64,000 bases of DNA from Paragordius varius. Lineage: Eukaryota; Nematomorpha. The translations under genes and the position numbers were made by a program. The stretch covers positions 14,880,001-14,944,000 of the forward strand of contig OZ176051.1 of assembly GCA_964247055.1 (NCBI GenBank), given 5' to 3'. The notes under the pieces were generated by a model. That model had not been told where the DNA came from. It did no database searches and saw only the letters and a program-made list of their open reading frames with translations. Shown here piece after piece: positions 21,369 to 32,891 of the stretch; positions within the stretch are counted from its first letter, which is position 1; every line of letters begins with the position of its first letter.

Positions 21369-22419
21369 TATCACTCTCTTCCTCCTCTAAAAAACGCTTA
21401 GGAGGTTTGCGGACTCGATTTGGGTAACGCCTGGGGGCCTCACTCTGCTCACCATCCGACCTCAGTTGATCGGCATGTTTCCTCATCTCTATTCCATCTT
21501 CATCCTTTACTTCGTACGATAACGGCCCCGTCCTTACTTCAACCGTACCCGGTCGCCATCCTCTAGATATCTCGTTCTTTATAAATATTGACTGACAAGG
21601 TGTAAATTCTCTTAAGGGTCTCGGTGGTGTACTTACTTTAGGAGTTTCTTTATCTTGGAACCAATTCAACGGTGTGTTGATGTTCCGCTTTAAAAACAAC
21701 GATGCGGGGGTCGTCTTTATCTCGTATGCCATGAATTTCGATAGGCCAATAAAACATTTAAAGCCTCTTGACTCTTCACGCCAGTCATCATCGTAAAACG
21801 AAATTTTGATTTCAACGTATAAATCATTCTTTCCACTGAACCATTTGTCCTTGGGTGGTAAGGAGCAGATGTCACATGATTAACGTTCCAGTTTGTCATC
21901 TTTTCCCGAAAATTGAACCATTTGAAAAAAGTAGCATTATCAGATACTAGCATTCTTGGAAAACCATTTCTCCAATTGTTTCAAAATCACATCAGATGTA
22001 GTACTGCTAAGTATCCACCTCCTCCCATCTTGAGAACGCGTCAATTAAAATCAAGCAATATATACCACACATGAGACCTGCGATGTCCACATGAAGTCTT
22101 TCCCATATTTCCACATTGAAGTCCATTTATATACCGGATTCTCAGCAACGTTCGCCCTGTTCCTCTGACAACACTGACAGTCTGTACTAACTTTTCAATG
22201 TTCTTATCCATTCCGGGCCAAAACACCAACGACCTTGTTTTTCATAGCAACGATCCCCGGATGTCCTTCATGAAACCAAGCCAAAATTCGTCTTCGCGCA
22301 GCTGTTGGGATAACCAACCGATCACCAACATATACGAAACCATCGGCTTGTTTGAGATCATTTCTAACGGCTTTGAATGCGGATAATTCCGTTGACCAAT
22401 CATTATTTTTAAATGCCAT
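21364..22419 (-). pseudogene. Integrase of element 3, unit 1, frame-broken
   Basis: N-terminal zinc region at 22,204-22,419 (RRRILAWFHEGHPG, with the His-Pro-Gly of H2C2 domains). The linker and Cys pair with start of core are at 22,041-22,229, entered by frameshift, so the Cys pair is read out of frame. Core end at 21,717-21,953 (SDNATFF, then SAPYHPRTNGSVERM). The C-terminal domain is at 21,364-21,732 (GPLSYEVKDEDG, MRKHADQLR) with a basic, acidic-ended tail. The middle of the core between 21,960 and 22,040 is out of frame. Confidence 0.85.
21369..21388 (-). promoter_or_regulatory. Polypurine tract of element 3, unit 1
   Basis: GAGGAGGAAGAGAGTGATA on the minus strand directly precedes the LTR and overlaps the last integrase codons. 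In LTR retroelements this is the plus-strand priming site. Confidence 0.6.
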
Positions 22420-22438
22420 ACCTAGTCGTTTTAACAGT

Positions 22439-22722
22439 TTACTCCAAACAATCTTTTTTTATTTGTTTTAAATCCACGAATGCGATTTGTCGGATTTTTT
22501 CGGCCACATATTCATCATCATTGTCTACGGATGTCTGACTCTTTTCGGGAATTCTTGAAAACACATCGGCCATGTTTGTCGATTCCACAATATATTTCAT
22601 ATCAAAATCATACGCTGCGGCCTTGTAGATCCATGTTAACAATTTACAGTTTCTAATATAACTTCCGATTGTTCCGAATAAATGAATTATCGCCTTATAA
22701 TCTAACCAAACCTCACATACAG

Positions 22723-22767
<45 letters not shown>

Positions 22768-22874
22768 ATAAATTTTTCTAACCCAAATAGCAAAGCCTTA
22801 GTTTCTAATTCAATCACAGAATAATTTTTTTCTGCATTCTGGCATTTTCTTGATGCGAATGCAATTGGTACCAT
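22439..22874 (-). pseudogene. RNase H of element 3, unit 1, with TA-repeat insertion
   Basis: The N-terminal half (about 22,765-22,874) has the YSVIELETKALLFGLEK block. A TA tract at 22,726-22,764 then interrupts the domain. The second half follows with WLDYKAI, and 22,439-22,642 covers YDFDMKYIVESTNMADVFSR, the usual end of the domain before the integrase. The expected catalytic Asp in the TDHK-type block is present as WLDYK. Confidence 0.8.
22726..22764. repeat. TA microsatellite in RNase H, unit 1 (39 bp)
   Basis: Uninterrupted TA repeat inside the RNase H domain. Length differs among units: 39 (unit 1), 39 (unit 2, 34,254-34,292), about 57 (unit 3) and 27 bp (unit 4). Confidence 0.95.
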
Positions 22875-23227
22875 TCTCTCTCCATTAGCAGAATTACAAT
22901 TCCAAAGACTTTTGTAGACGTATCTTGTATTATTGTTTTATTATTTATGTTATAAGTGGCAAGTAAAGATTCTCTTGATATTAGTTTTTTGCTTGCTTAA
23001 ATTCATTTTGATCTTGTGACCATCTCCATTCCTTTTTGGATCCTGTTAGTGCATGTAGATTACTAACCTTGACATGTATTCATAATTGAGCAATCCCAAA
23101 AAGGATCTTAACTCAGTTTTATTAGTAGGTGTTGCACATTTAGTAATGGCGTCGATTTTATCTTGTACAGGGCGAATTCCCTATTTGATAACTCAAAACC
23201 CTAAAATTTAATATTCTTCTGATGGAA

Positions 23228-23720
23228 TTATAATTTATCTTTTCTTAACGTAAACCCGCATTTTTGTAACCTTGTTAGGGTCTCGCTAAGATTTTTATTA
23301 TGTTCATCTTTCGTTTTACCAACAATCAAAACATCTACGAGATAAGCCATTGTGCCTCGGCAATCTTTGAGTACCTCATCCATTATTCTCTGGAAAAGGA
23401 TGGGAGAAACCTTTAATCCAAATGATAGGCGATTAAATTGGAAATATCCCATCGGGGTAGTAATAACTAAATATTTTTTACTTTCCACATCCACCGGAAT
23501 TTGAAGGTATGCGCTCTTTAAATCAATGGACGAGAACCATGTGGATCCCGCACATTTAGACGCGATCGTGTCAAATGTTGGGATAATCTGAGATATGTTC
23601 TCCATCAAAGAATTGATAGTTACCCGGAAATCAGCGCACACCCTAATTTCCCCATTAGTTTTTACGACGTTAACCGTAGGAGTCGCCCATTCCACATGGT
23701 TTGTGTAGGATCAACGGGAC
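23228..23720 (-). pseudogene. Reverse transcriptase core of element 3, unit 1, catalytically altered
   Basis: 155 open codons (23,228-23,695). Motifs: WATPTVNVVKTNGEIRVCAD, FRVTIN, SSIDLKSAYLQIP with the first catalytic Asp (residue 58), FNRLSFGLKVSPILFQ, and the catalytic box near residues 118-121. There YxDD reads YLVD: codon GTA at 23,336-23,338 replaces the first Asp, so polymerase activity is not expected. All units share this. The thumb ends at CGFTLRKDKL; the link to RNase H (22,880-23,227) is frame-broken. Confidence 0.9.
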
Positions 23721-23754
23721 TCACTATTCCCAGGTCCATCAGTCTCACTCTGTA

Positions 23755-24216
23755 TTACCAATGGAATTCGCCGTGCAGCACAATCTTTTGGTATTGCATC
23801 TGATCGGACATATTGACGAGATCACCGTTGTAACAACCCAATTTCCCGTTAAAGAGTTTTGGAAATCGCTTGAATACATCATCATGACCATTATTATTAT
23901 TAGATGTTACTTGATTAACTTTCACGTTATCCGGTAAGGTCATGCCAAAACCAATGATCCAAGGCAGCCCAAATATCGGAGATATGTTTTTCCCAAGAGT
24001 TTGATTGGGTTGTGCCGTAGGAAGTTAATCTGGGAGCACTCTTGGTGCTCCCACCGTCTTCCAGACATTTTTATTAATCAGAGAAGCAGCAGCTCCAGTA
24101 TCGAAAACCATACTGACAGCTTGGCCATAAATCGTAGCGCAAATGTTCGCTTGTGTGCCCCATTTATTATAATTAGCGTTTATATTCTCACTATATCGTT
24201 TTTTATGGCGACACAT
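23755..24216 (-). pseudogene. Aspartic protease and linker of element 3, unit 1 (64-bp deletion)
   Basis: 24,025-24,216 carries the retroviral-type aspartic protease active site FDTGAAASLI (Asp codon near 24,100). Unit 1 lacks 64 bp at about 23,986, which removes part of the protease flap/C-terminal region and shifts frame before IIGFGMTLPDN. Units 2 and 3 keep the 64 bp and a 125-codon frame ending in the linker with FPKLFNGKLGCY. Confidence 0.85.
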
Positions 24217-24600
24217 TGCCTGAAAATGATTTTTTTATTACAATTGTGGTATATTTTTCCGAACGCGGGACATTGTTTTGGTATATGCGATTTACCACAT
24301 TTGCCACATCTCCGCTTCCATTTCCATTCATTATTATTGCCATCATCTTCTTTATGTTCCATATCATTTCTATTATTATTATTATTATTAATTAGTATTA
24401 TTATTATAATTCGACCGATTCTTTTAAATTTTGAGGAAATGCTTGACGACGCATGGGAGGCAATGGCCCTTGCAAGTTCTTGATCCAAGCCATGTCGACA
24501 ATGGTGGTTAATGACACCGCCTTCCCACCACACTTCGCATCAGGGAATTGTGATAAAGATCCATTTAGCATATATTCAAAATTTTATCTAGCGCGAGCTC
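24180..24600 (-). pseudogene. Gag C-terminus of element 3, unit 1
   Basis: The 117-codon frame (24,180-24,533) contains one zinc knuckle of CX2CX3HX4C form (CGKCGKSHIPKQC) and a second, degenerate one lacking its first Cys and its His (YHNCNKKIIFRQC). A TTA-rich run (about 24,371-24,417) expands Asn/Ile codons before the knuckle. Upstream in another frame, a gag-like segment (FEYMLNGSLSQFPDAKC) ends near 24,600, where the element is truncated. Confidence 0.75.
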
Positions 24601-25073
24601 TGCATTTTTGCGTTTTAAGAAAATTAGGCTATTTTAGAATGGGTTTTTCGGAGCCCACTCAAAAAATTTAGAAAAAATTTTCTTTTTTAATGTAGTTTAT
24701 GATAAATTATATGACAATTTTTAGAATAAGCCATTTAGCTTTCATCCAAAAAATTTTATTTTACAAAAATGTGGGCAAACTTTGCCATCATCTAATATGG
24801 AGCACTTGCCAGAAAAGTGTAATATATCATCAAGATATTTATTATTCCCGATTTTGTACACAGTGTATAAATACATTTTATTGAAAATTATGTAATGTGC
24901 AACTAAAAGGTTAAAAAAGCAACTTTTTGAATTTGACCTAATACCCTAAATACTTGTAAAAATACTCAAATTTCAAATCGATAGGGTATATAAAATCACC
25001 CCAAAAAGTCATAAAGTATTTATACAATAATGTTTTAAGTTTTCCACACATCTATTTAGTTATCTAGAAATTT
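24601..25073. other. Spacer between element 3 and the plus-strand relic, unit 1
   Basis: AT-rich. Short frames such as 24,699-24,884 on the plus strand show no motif. I see nothing further. Confidence 0.4.
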
Positions 25074-25790
25074 TCTGATGTCCAAATGTATTGTTTTCTT
25101 CCAGATATAATTCGGGAGACCTTTGCGGGTTTTCCTAGTAGGAGTGAACAGCTTCATGTGACCCATTTAAATTAATTATGAATGAGAAATTTTTGTTTTA
25201 GTTGTAACCATGTCAAACGCATTTATCATTTTGGTGAGGACGTTAGCCATTTAAAATTGTTAGATACTCGAGGGAGTTGACTTTTCTAACGTTTGTATTT
25301 TGTGAGCCCATAACTTGCATTTTATTGGATAAGTCTTGACTTCTTTGTTCCATATGGCGCTTGGATATTCGGGTAGATAATTATCTTTGTCCTATTTAAT
25401 ATAGTTCATGATACTGATTTAGGTGGCTTTTACAAGTTTAAATTTTCATCCGCAAAAATAATTCCGAAGGAAATAAATACGACGTGGAGAAAATATTCAA
25501 TTTGGAGAGAATAGCGGTGCCGTACAAGGTAAAAGATGGAAATCGATGCCTTCTCAGATCAATTACGGCCGACTGGCGTTTCGAGGGGTGGAGAGGAGAA
25601 TGATTGTGGTCCAACGATAAACCAACCGATGTGTGCAATATAACAACCAATAATCGGAAAGTGAGGGACTAACAAGGCAAAGCAAAGGAAAGCGAGAAAG
25701 AACCAAAAAAGAGAATTTAATATATCCTATTGTTTGGCGAGTGACCTCAAGGGAGAAATCCATTAGCCTACACAAAAAATTAATGACTAT
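25074..25790 (+). mobile_element. Plus-strand retroelement relic (element 2 paralogue), unit 1
   Basis: Starts TGATGTCCAAATG and aligns with 8,493-9,070 (shared AGCAGCTT-ATGTGACCCATTT in near-identical form, and CATATGGCGCTTGGAT). It then jumps directly to the integrase C-terminal part (25,440-25,560, with PYKVKDGNRCLLR), aligning with 10,705-11,040. About 1.6 kb present in the first copy is missing. Open frames on the opposite strand here are shadows. Confidence 0.65.
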
Positions 25791-25979
25791 ATTTTAGTTT
25801 TTGCATTTTGAACAAATGTATTATATATGTGACAAGATCTAACAACGATTTTGATTTAAGTCTCTAAGGGCAATAATATAGAATGCCAATATTTATTTTT
25901 TCAAACACCCCCACTTAAAATATTTATTATTCCCAACACCCAATAACAACATTAAAACATGTTAAAACATTTTTTATTA

Positions 25980-26143
25980 TTATTGAATCATTCCAGGATA
26001 AGAAATGTTGGGCCGTTTCTCACATTCCTCTATTAGAGTAGCATTAATGTTATCCAATTTAATTGTGCCAATAAGCATATATTTATTATCATTGAGCTTT
26101 AGAGCAACCAATTGATTACAAACATCATTAAAGTATCCATTAC
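25980..26143 (-). pseudogene. Terminal exon of LRR gene B (cysteine cap 2), unit 1
   Basis: Acceptor TTTTGCATAG|G, then NGYFNDVCNQLVALKLNDNK to a TAA at 25,980-25,982. An AATAAA-type signal follows within ten bases (AATAATAAAAAA). It fits in phase to the donor GAGAG|GTATAT at 26,674/26,673. The exon itself is open although the rest of the gene is dead. Its counterparts are at 37,572-37,735, 49,164-49,327 and 60,680-60,843. Confidence 0.7.
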
Positions 26144-26275
26144 CTATGCAAAATATTTATAATTAATGCGTGAAAATCAAAAATATTAAATATAATATAA
26201 ACCACCTCTCTCATAAGAACACCAAAAAAGGCTTGGCTCATTATCCGCATCCTAAAATCTCTCAAAATTGGTAAT

Positions 26276-26560
26276 GTGTTTGGTTGTTTTAAATATTTTA
26301 GAAATCTATTGAATAATATTCACAAGCTTTCAAAACAAAATAAAGGTATAGGAAGGAAGATAACATTAGAAGGCGTCGCATGTCATGGTGGCTTAAAATC
26401 AGTAAATCATCTAACAGCAAAAACCAAACCTAGGGAGGAGCCAAAAGAACCAAATTCACATAAAAGTTACCAAGAAATCATTACAAGATCTTTACAGCAA
26501 CACCGTATAATTGAGAAAAATATTGAAACATACATTGTATTGTTTAAGAGTGAAAACTAA
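26276..26560 (+). CDS. Doubtful 94-codon ORF antisense to the LRR B intron, unit 1
   Basis: The open frame lies wholly within the last intron of LRR gene B on the opposite strand and repeats at 37,868-38,152, 49,460-49,744 and 60,976-61,260. It encodes a basic, Lys/Glu-rich peptide with no motif I recognise. In gene A the matching DNA is split by 3.2 kb of insertion and the 3' part (14,980-15,140) has stops in this frame. That argues against a conserved protein. An exon of an overlapping gene remains possible. Confidence 0.2.
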   Translation: MFGCFKYFRNLLNNIHKLSKQNKGIGRKITLEGVACHGGLKSVNHLTAKTKPREEPKEPNSHKSYQEIITRSLQQHRIIEKNIETYIVLFKSEN

Positions 26561-29500
26561 GATAAACCAAATCTCACAAGTTAATTGTTTATATACCAAG
26601 TCAAACATTGCTTATTTTTGTGTTTCACAAATCTAATAATTAAATATCGTCACATCTCTATAAATAAATATACCTCTCAAATCAATGTTTAATTTTTTCT
26701 CCCTGTCTTTGCTTGAAAGTTTTTCCCAGCCTGGTATGCTGAAAAGGATTGTAATGCTGGCAAAACTGAAACTATTGAAATGTTTAATGATTCCAAAAAA
26801 TTGAAACTTATATCTATTCGTTCAATTGTCTGTTTATATGCAGCGCGTGTAAAATCAACGGATCTAATTTCACTATGATGTATTACAAGGGATTTTAAAT
26901 GCGCCCATTTCTCAAATGGTTCCAAGTTTCTAAACCCCGTAACACATTCCAGGCCCAAAACTTCCAAATTATTTTCGGTTTCGAAAAATTCGGGAGTGAC
27001 CATACAATTCCTAAGGAACAAAGAGGTTAGATTTTTAGGGAAAGATTCAGCGGACCTAAGAAAGGTTTTTTGGAGATACGATTTTCCTTCTATGGTTAGG
27101 GAGCGAATGTTAGGGAATTTTCGCAATATGTCAGAAATATCATCGAAATCTTCCACCACGTGCAAAAGCAATTCTTTCGCGTTCAAATTTTTCGCCGTAA
27201 AAGTGTTGGTGTATGATTTCACTTCTAGTCTTTCCAGTGAAGGCAAATAAGCTTCTATTACATTATCGAATTTTGACTCTAAAATTAAACTCTTTATGGC
27301 CGTGTGATTGATATGTCCAACTAAACGTACGTTATTAATCAAATCAATAAAGCTACGTTTTGCAACTTTGGAAAGAGATTTAAGAAGGACCAATTGAAAT
27401 TTTTCTCATAACCAAATATTGTAAGTTTGATCGATTTAATCATTGTGTGTGTAGACAATTCCTTTAACAATTCATATGTATAATTAATATTTGCGTGATA
27501 ATCCCCAACACTAACTACTGTTGAATTTTTTTGCCGGACTTAAAAGCCTGAATAGTAGATACAAAAAATATTGCTGAATTGGCTTCTGTTTTAACTATTC
27601 TGATCATATCACTGATTGATAATACATCCGAACAATTATAATTATTTGTCGATTCTATGTGTATGCATTGAAAATTATAAAATTTACAATAATCCAGGCG
27701 CCTTATCAACGTTAATATGTGCGTTTTATTGGCAAAATCGTAGATTGAACCATCTCTGTATTTGCAAGCACCAATAAAATTGCCAATTTCACTAATTACA
27801 TTGGTCATACCCGCACACTTGAGGTTATTCCCGATAACTATATGTAAAAAAAAGTTAAGAAATAAAATTAATTTCTAAATCTTAATAATATTAAAAAAAT
27901 GATTTAATCAAAAAAAGATAGCGAATTGAAAAATCATCATTTATTGAAACATTATTCAATTTCATTGTACTCATTTGGTTGGTAATTTTCTTTAAATATG
28001 GTGAGCTAATGTCTATGATTTGTAATTGTGGATATTCTTTTAATTCATCAATGTCAAATGTCTCAATAAAATTGTTTGAAATGTTTAAATATTACATATT
28101 TAAGAAATAAGATTGTTCTTTAAGTGAAACAATATTTTCATTTTCCAAAGGAGGGAATAAATGCGTTATGTTATTATAAGCCAGATTTAAATGTGTAAGA
28201 TTCCAAAGTTGTTGCCAAACATCCATATAAATAGCAGAGATTTGATTGTTTTCCAAGTTTAAAGATGAAGATTGCAAACTAGTCAAGTTTATATGTAACA
28301 AATGACTAGCATTTATTTGACCGTTCAATTTAAATACCAAATTTAGACTTTGTAACTTAGAACAAAATTGGTATTTTTCGTTCATTTTCTCCAATTCTAT
28401 CTGATTATAACTTAGGTTAAGAGCTTTTAGGCTGGGACTACACACATCAGTCCAACTACTTAATTTATTACCAGATAAATCCAATGTTTCTATGTTATGC
28501 GTTGCATTGAATCCCCCAATGACTACGTTTTTTAGATTCTTTCCAACTTTTAAATATTTTAAAGAAGGTGGAATATTCTGTAAATTAATTGTCTCCAAAT
28601 TGCTAGATAATAAAGTAAGATTAATCAGTTTCATTAAATTCCCTAAATTGGTTAATGATTGCGATGACAAATTTGTATGACCATTCATCTCCAAACTTTT
28701 TAGTGATGATGAAAAGTATTTTATTTGGCTTAAATCAAACGGTGTTTGCACATTTATTGATAAGAAGGTTAGGTTAGATTGGGACCCCAAATGTCTGAAT
28801 AATTGTTCCAATGCAGATTTAGATATTGATTTGTCTACTTGATTAATTTCCAAGCGGTTTAAATTGGGCAATGACATGTCCCCCGTAGTATTAACACTTT
28901 TAATTCGAACATTATCCAACTTTAATGCTCTTATCCATGTTACTTTTATATCGTTCAAGTTTAGCATTTCAAAATCGCAATTTATGAAGGTTAAATCAAA
29001 AAACTTATCTTAGAATCAAACATATCCTTATTATACCCAGACATTGATCCTGAACCACTGTGGTGAATTTGTTCTTCATCGTCGATCGGATAAAAATTTC
29101 GATGCGAATATAATTTCGCTAATTCTTCCAATTTAACTTTTAACATTTCCAATTGTCTGTCTCCCATGTTTTTGCATTTTATTTGGCTTAATTTACATTC
29201 ACATGGATTGGTTATATTGAGGCACCAATCATGAAAAACTTTGTTCGGAATGACTTCCGTGTGTGCTTTAATAAACGGACAAGCGCAGAAAAAAAGTATT
29301 ATAGGTAAATGCATTTCACGTTTTTAACGAAAAAAAATTTAATGATAAAATAGAGTTATAAACTGCTAAAAATTTCTTTATTAATCGAAAATGAAGATTG
29401 TGTAATTCAGCGAATTGTTATTTACTAGCCTTATACGCAAGTTACATATAATAACTAGTAAATATAAGATATTACAACGAAAATAAATGATTAATATCTT

Positions 29501-31722
29501 CGAAATTTTATAATTAGAAATATAAATAAACAACCTACAGAGTTTACTTAATCGTTTCTAATGCATGCTACCTCTTTATAAAATAAACTTTTTTCGTGAT
29601 ATTTTTATTTTTTAGACGCACCTAGTTGATTGTAAAGATACAATTAGAAATTGATATTATCCTAATTAAGTAAAGTTATCTAGCCCAAAACTATTATATT
29701 TATATGATTTATTGTGTTAAATTACAATAAATTATACTAAGAAAATGTAATTACTTAAATACAAATATTTTTTTTAAAAGCTCTTTAAACCTTAATCCTT
29801 TTTAATAAATTATATAATTTGTGAATTTTATAAATTAGCAATTTAAACGTTTTTTGCAAAAAATATTTAGCGTTATTACATTTATATATATATATATATA
29901 TATATATAAATCTTTAAATTGTATTGTTTCAGTATTGATGAAGTTAAATAAAATCAGGGCTATAAAAGGTATAAACGCCCACGTGTTGTCTGAAGGTAAA
30001 ACATTTCATAACACGTTTTTAAAAGTCTGAGTTAAGTTAAACAATAACCTTCAAATATTGTATAGACTATTAGTTATATATATTGCTCATATTAATTAAA
30101 ATAAATTTACCAAATCAGTAGATAACAATAACAAATGAAATACAAAACTCTATTAACTAAAAAATTTAAAAATAGAAAACATTTACCTTAGTTTACTAAA
30201 CAACATTATTATAAAGATGCATTTATTAACTTGAATTTGTCTAGCGTTTTAAATCTACAAGTAGATTAAAGTTTATCAATATGCTAGATTAAATGAATTT
30301 TGGATTTCTAATCTTTGATAACAAACGTAACAATAAAATTGAATACAAGTTTTTTGAAATATGATATTGTGAGTAAGTTAATTTTTCCTGAATATTTTAA
30401 AAATTAAAACTCCAATAAATTTGCTATATTGAACAATATTATTGTGATGCCCCTACAATTTTAGATACAGTTACAAGAGTTATAATTAACCATTTCATTC
30501 TATTTAGCTAAAGCGGTTTTTTAATTTTAATAAAATTTATATCTTCTGGCGCTCTTGTATTTCGTCTCGACAGTTTTATTTAATATATCACTAATAAAAT
30601 AATGGCAACATAAATATGGCCTATAGTAGCATTCGTTACTATGTATAATGAATCATACGATAGCCAATTCTTTTGGTTATATAGTTTAAAATGCCTTATA
30701 CTATAGCTAAATTAACCATATCTACTTCATTTTCAAATACAAGTTCTTTATTGACTCAATTTTAGGTAAATGTAGATTAATAAATGTATTCATCGCTTTT
30801 TGTCAAAGTCTTTGGAGAATTAGCCTTAGTAAAATTAATAGGATAATATAAATGCCAAACATATAGATATTGAAAATATCCAAAACCATTTAAGAAAGGA
30901 CAATATAAATCAACCATTAGCTATAGATATGAGGTTAGTATTTCGATTATAATATATATTTATTTTAGACGCAAAAAGTATCTAAAAATTTTGTACTTTA
31001 TTAATCGAAAATAACGATTGTGTAATTCAGCGAATTGTTATTAAATAACCTTATACGCAGGTTAGATATAATAACAAAATTTTGTAAATGAAAGAATTAC
31101 AACGAAAATAAATGATTGATTTCTTGGAGATTTTATAATTAGAAATAACAACCTATTGAGTTTACTCAATTGTTTATTATGCTGCTACCTTTTATAGAAT
31201 ATCTTTTTTTTGTTATACTTTTATTTTTTTCGCACCTAGTTAATTGTAAAGATACAATTAGAAATTGGTATTATCCTAATTAAGCGTATAAAGTTATCCG
31301 ACCCAAAACTATTATTGTATGATTTATTGTGTTAAATTACAATAAAATTAAAATTATACTGAGTAAATGTAATTATTTATATGTAATTATTTTTATTAAA
31401 GTACTCTTTAAACCTTAATCTTTTTTAAATTATATAATTAAAATTGTGAATTTATAAATTAGCAATTTAAACGTTTTTTGCAAAAAATATTTAGCGTATA
31501 CTATTACATTTATTATGTATATTTTAAATTGTATTGTTTACGTGTTGTCTGAAGGTAAAACATTTCATAATATTTAACACGTTTTTGAAGGTTTGAGTTA
31601 TATAAAAAAATAAAATCAAATATTGTATAGACTATTAGTTATATATATTGCTCATATTAAGTAAAATAAATTTACCATATCTGGAGAATTACAATAACAT
31701 ATGAAATACAAAACTCTATTTA

Positions 31723-32299
31723 CACTTCGATTTAAATTGGGGTATCTAAATACCCCAGACTAAATTTAAATTAAAATTTTTAAAAAACACTGAAGGAAAC
31801 GGTCCCAATTAAAATTTATGCTTCTATCCGGATAAATATTATATAAATATGCCAAAATATCTTGATAAAATTTTGTTTTGAAAAAAAGTTCCACCTCAAA
31901 CTACTTCGACGCCATTTTTATTTTACAAAAATTTTGCAAAATATCGTCTTCATTTAATTTTAAGGGTAAAACTAAAGCTTATTTTTTTTATAAATTACAT
32001 CTAACATTGATAGTAATAGAAAAAGCGTTTTATTTTGTATTATTTTTTTATTTTATAATTTGACACATGTCACGTTGACTAAATTTTTACCTGTCAGTTT
32101 TAGCTCAAAAAAGGTAATATCAAGTATTTTTAAATAAAATTTTTTATATATTTCGGTTTATAAATGTTATATAAGAGCAACATTTTGCCATGGTTTCGAT
32201 TGCTTCCATACATTTTAGACTACTTAATTTTAAACAGGCCTGGGGTATCCAACTACCCCAATTTAAATAGGACTAAAATGAGTGTGTTGTATCCAAGTG
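31723..32299 (+). mobile_element. TTAA MITE, unit 2
   Basis: Copy of the unit 1 MITE carried along by the array, with no obvious difference. Confidence 0.85.
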
Positions 32300-32891
32300 T
32301 TAACTAAAAAATTTAAAAATAGAAAACATTTACCTTAGTTTACTAAACAACATTATTATAAAGATGCATTTATTAACTTGAAATGTAAAAAATATAAAGA
32401 TATTATGTATACAAAATAATAATTAGTCAAGACAAAATGAATTTTGGATTACTATAACTAATCTCAAACGTAACAATAAAACTGGAATACAAGAATCAAA
32501 ACTCCAATAATTAATATTGAATAATACTCTGTGATTTAAAATACAGTTACAAGAGTTATTAACCATTTCGGGATTATGATTAGCTAAAGCGGTTTTTTCA
32601 TTTTAATAGTTTCTTCAGCGCTATTGTATTTCGTCTCGACAGTTTTATTTAATATGTCACTATGAATCTTGAAATACAATGATACTTTATTAAAAATTTC
32701 GTGATATTTATACTTTTTTATTAATGATAATTTTAACATGCATGTGCGTCACAATTGTAACAATATGTCTTTTCTTCTACGAATATATATATAAGAATTC
32801 CATAATGACTCACGAACATAAACGCCAAACGTTATTAATATAATAATATGATGTAAGATAAAAATACAATGATGCAATGTTGTAAATTCAA

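Larger units (their letters stand above)
21135..24600 (-). mobile_element. 5'-truncated Ty3/gypsy element (element 3), unit 1
   Basis: Minus-strand order: gag C-terminus (about 24,600-24,180), protease, reverse transcriptase, RNase H, integrase, polypurine tract, 3' LTR (21,135-21,368). The 5' LTR and most of gag are missing; beyond 24,600 nothing matches. Domain order (RT-RH-IN) and motifs place it in Ty3/gypsy, and no envelope gene is visible. Every domain has at least one frame break or key-residue change, so it cannot be autonomous. It entered D2 before the array was amplified, since all units have it at the same place. Confidence 0.9.
17471..28881. repeat. Tandem array unit 1 (11,411 bp)
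   Basis: The left boundary is the point where gene A becomes identical to the later copies: bases just left of 17,471 differ, bases right of it match at a fixed offset of 11,411. Unit-specific features: a ~115-bp deletion near 18,558, the 64-bp protease deletion near 23,986, and a 39-bp TA tract at 22,726. Confidence 0.9.
25980..29314 (-). pseudogene. LRR gene B, chimeric copy, unit 1/2 junction
   Basis: Same architecture as gene A, with a 530-bp last intron (26,144-26,673). Lesions in the coding sequence: T-run frameshift near 28,998-29,003; in-frame stop at 28,092-28,094 where A has a Glu codon; intron 1 donor changed (TCAATAAATG where A has TCAATAGGTAA, near 27,941); one-base shift near 27,565; stop at 27,540-27,542 in the original frame; a further shift near 27,350; and a ~22-bp deletion near 26,740. 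Open pieces are 28,991-29,314, 28,092-28,967, 27,515-27,808 and 26,689-27,393. The 5' part (right of 28,882) equals gene A's 5' part and the remainder is B-specific. Confidence 0.85.

Noticed and set aside
25438-25775. Two minus-strand frames of 70 codons repeated in each unit
   Set aside because: They are opposite to integrase C-terminal remnants on the plus strand.
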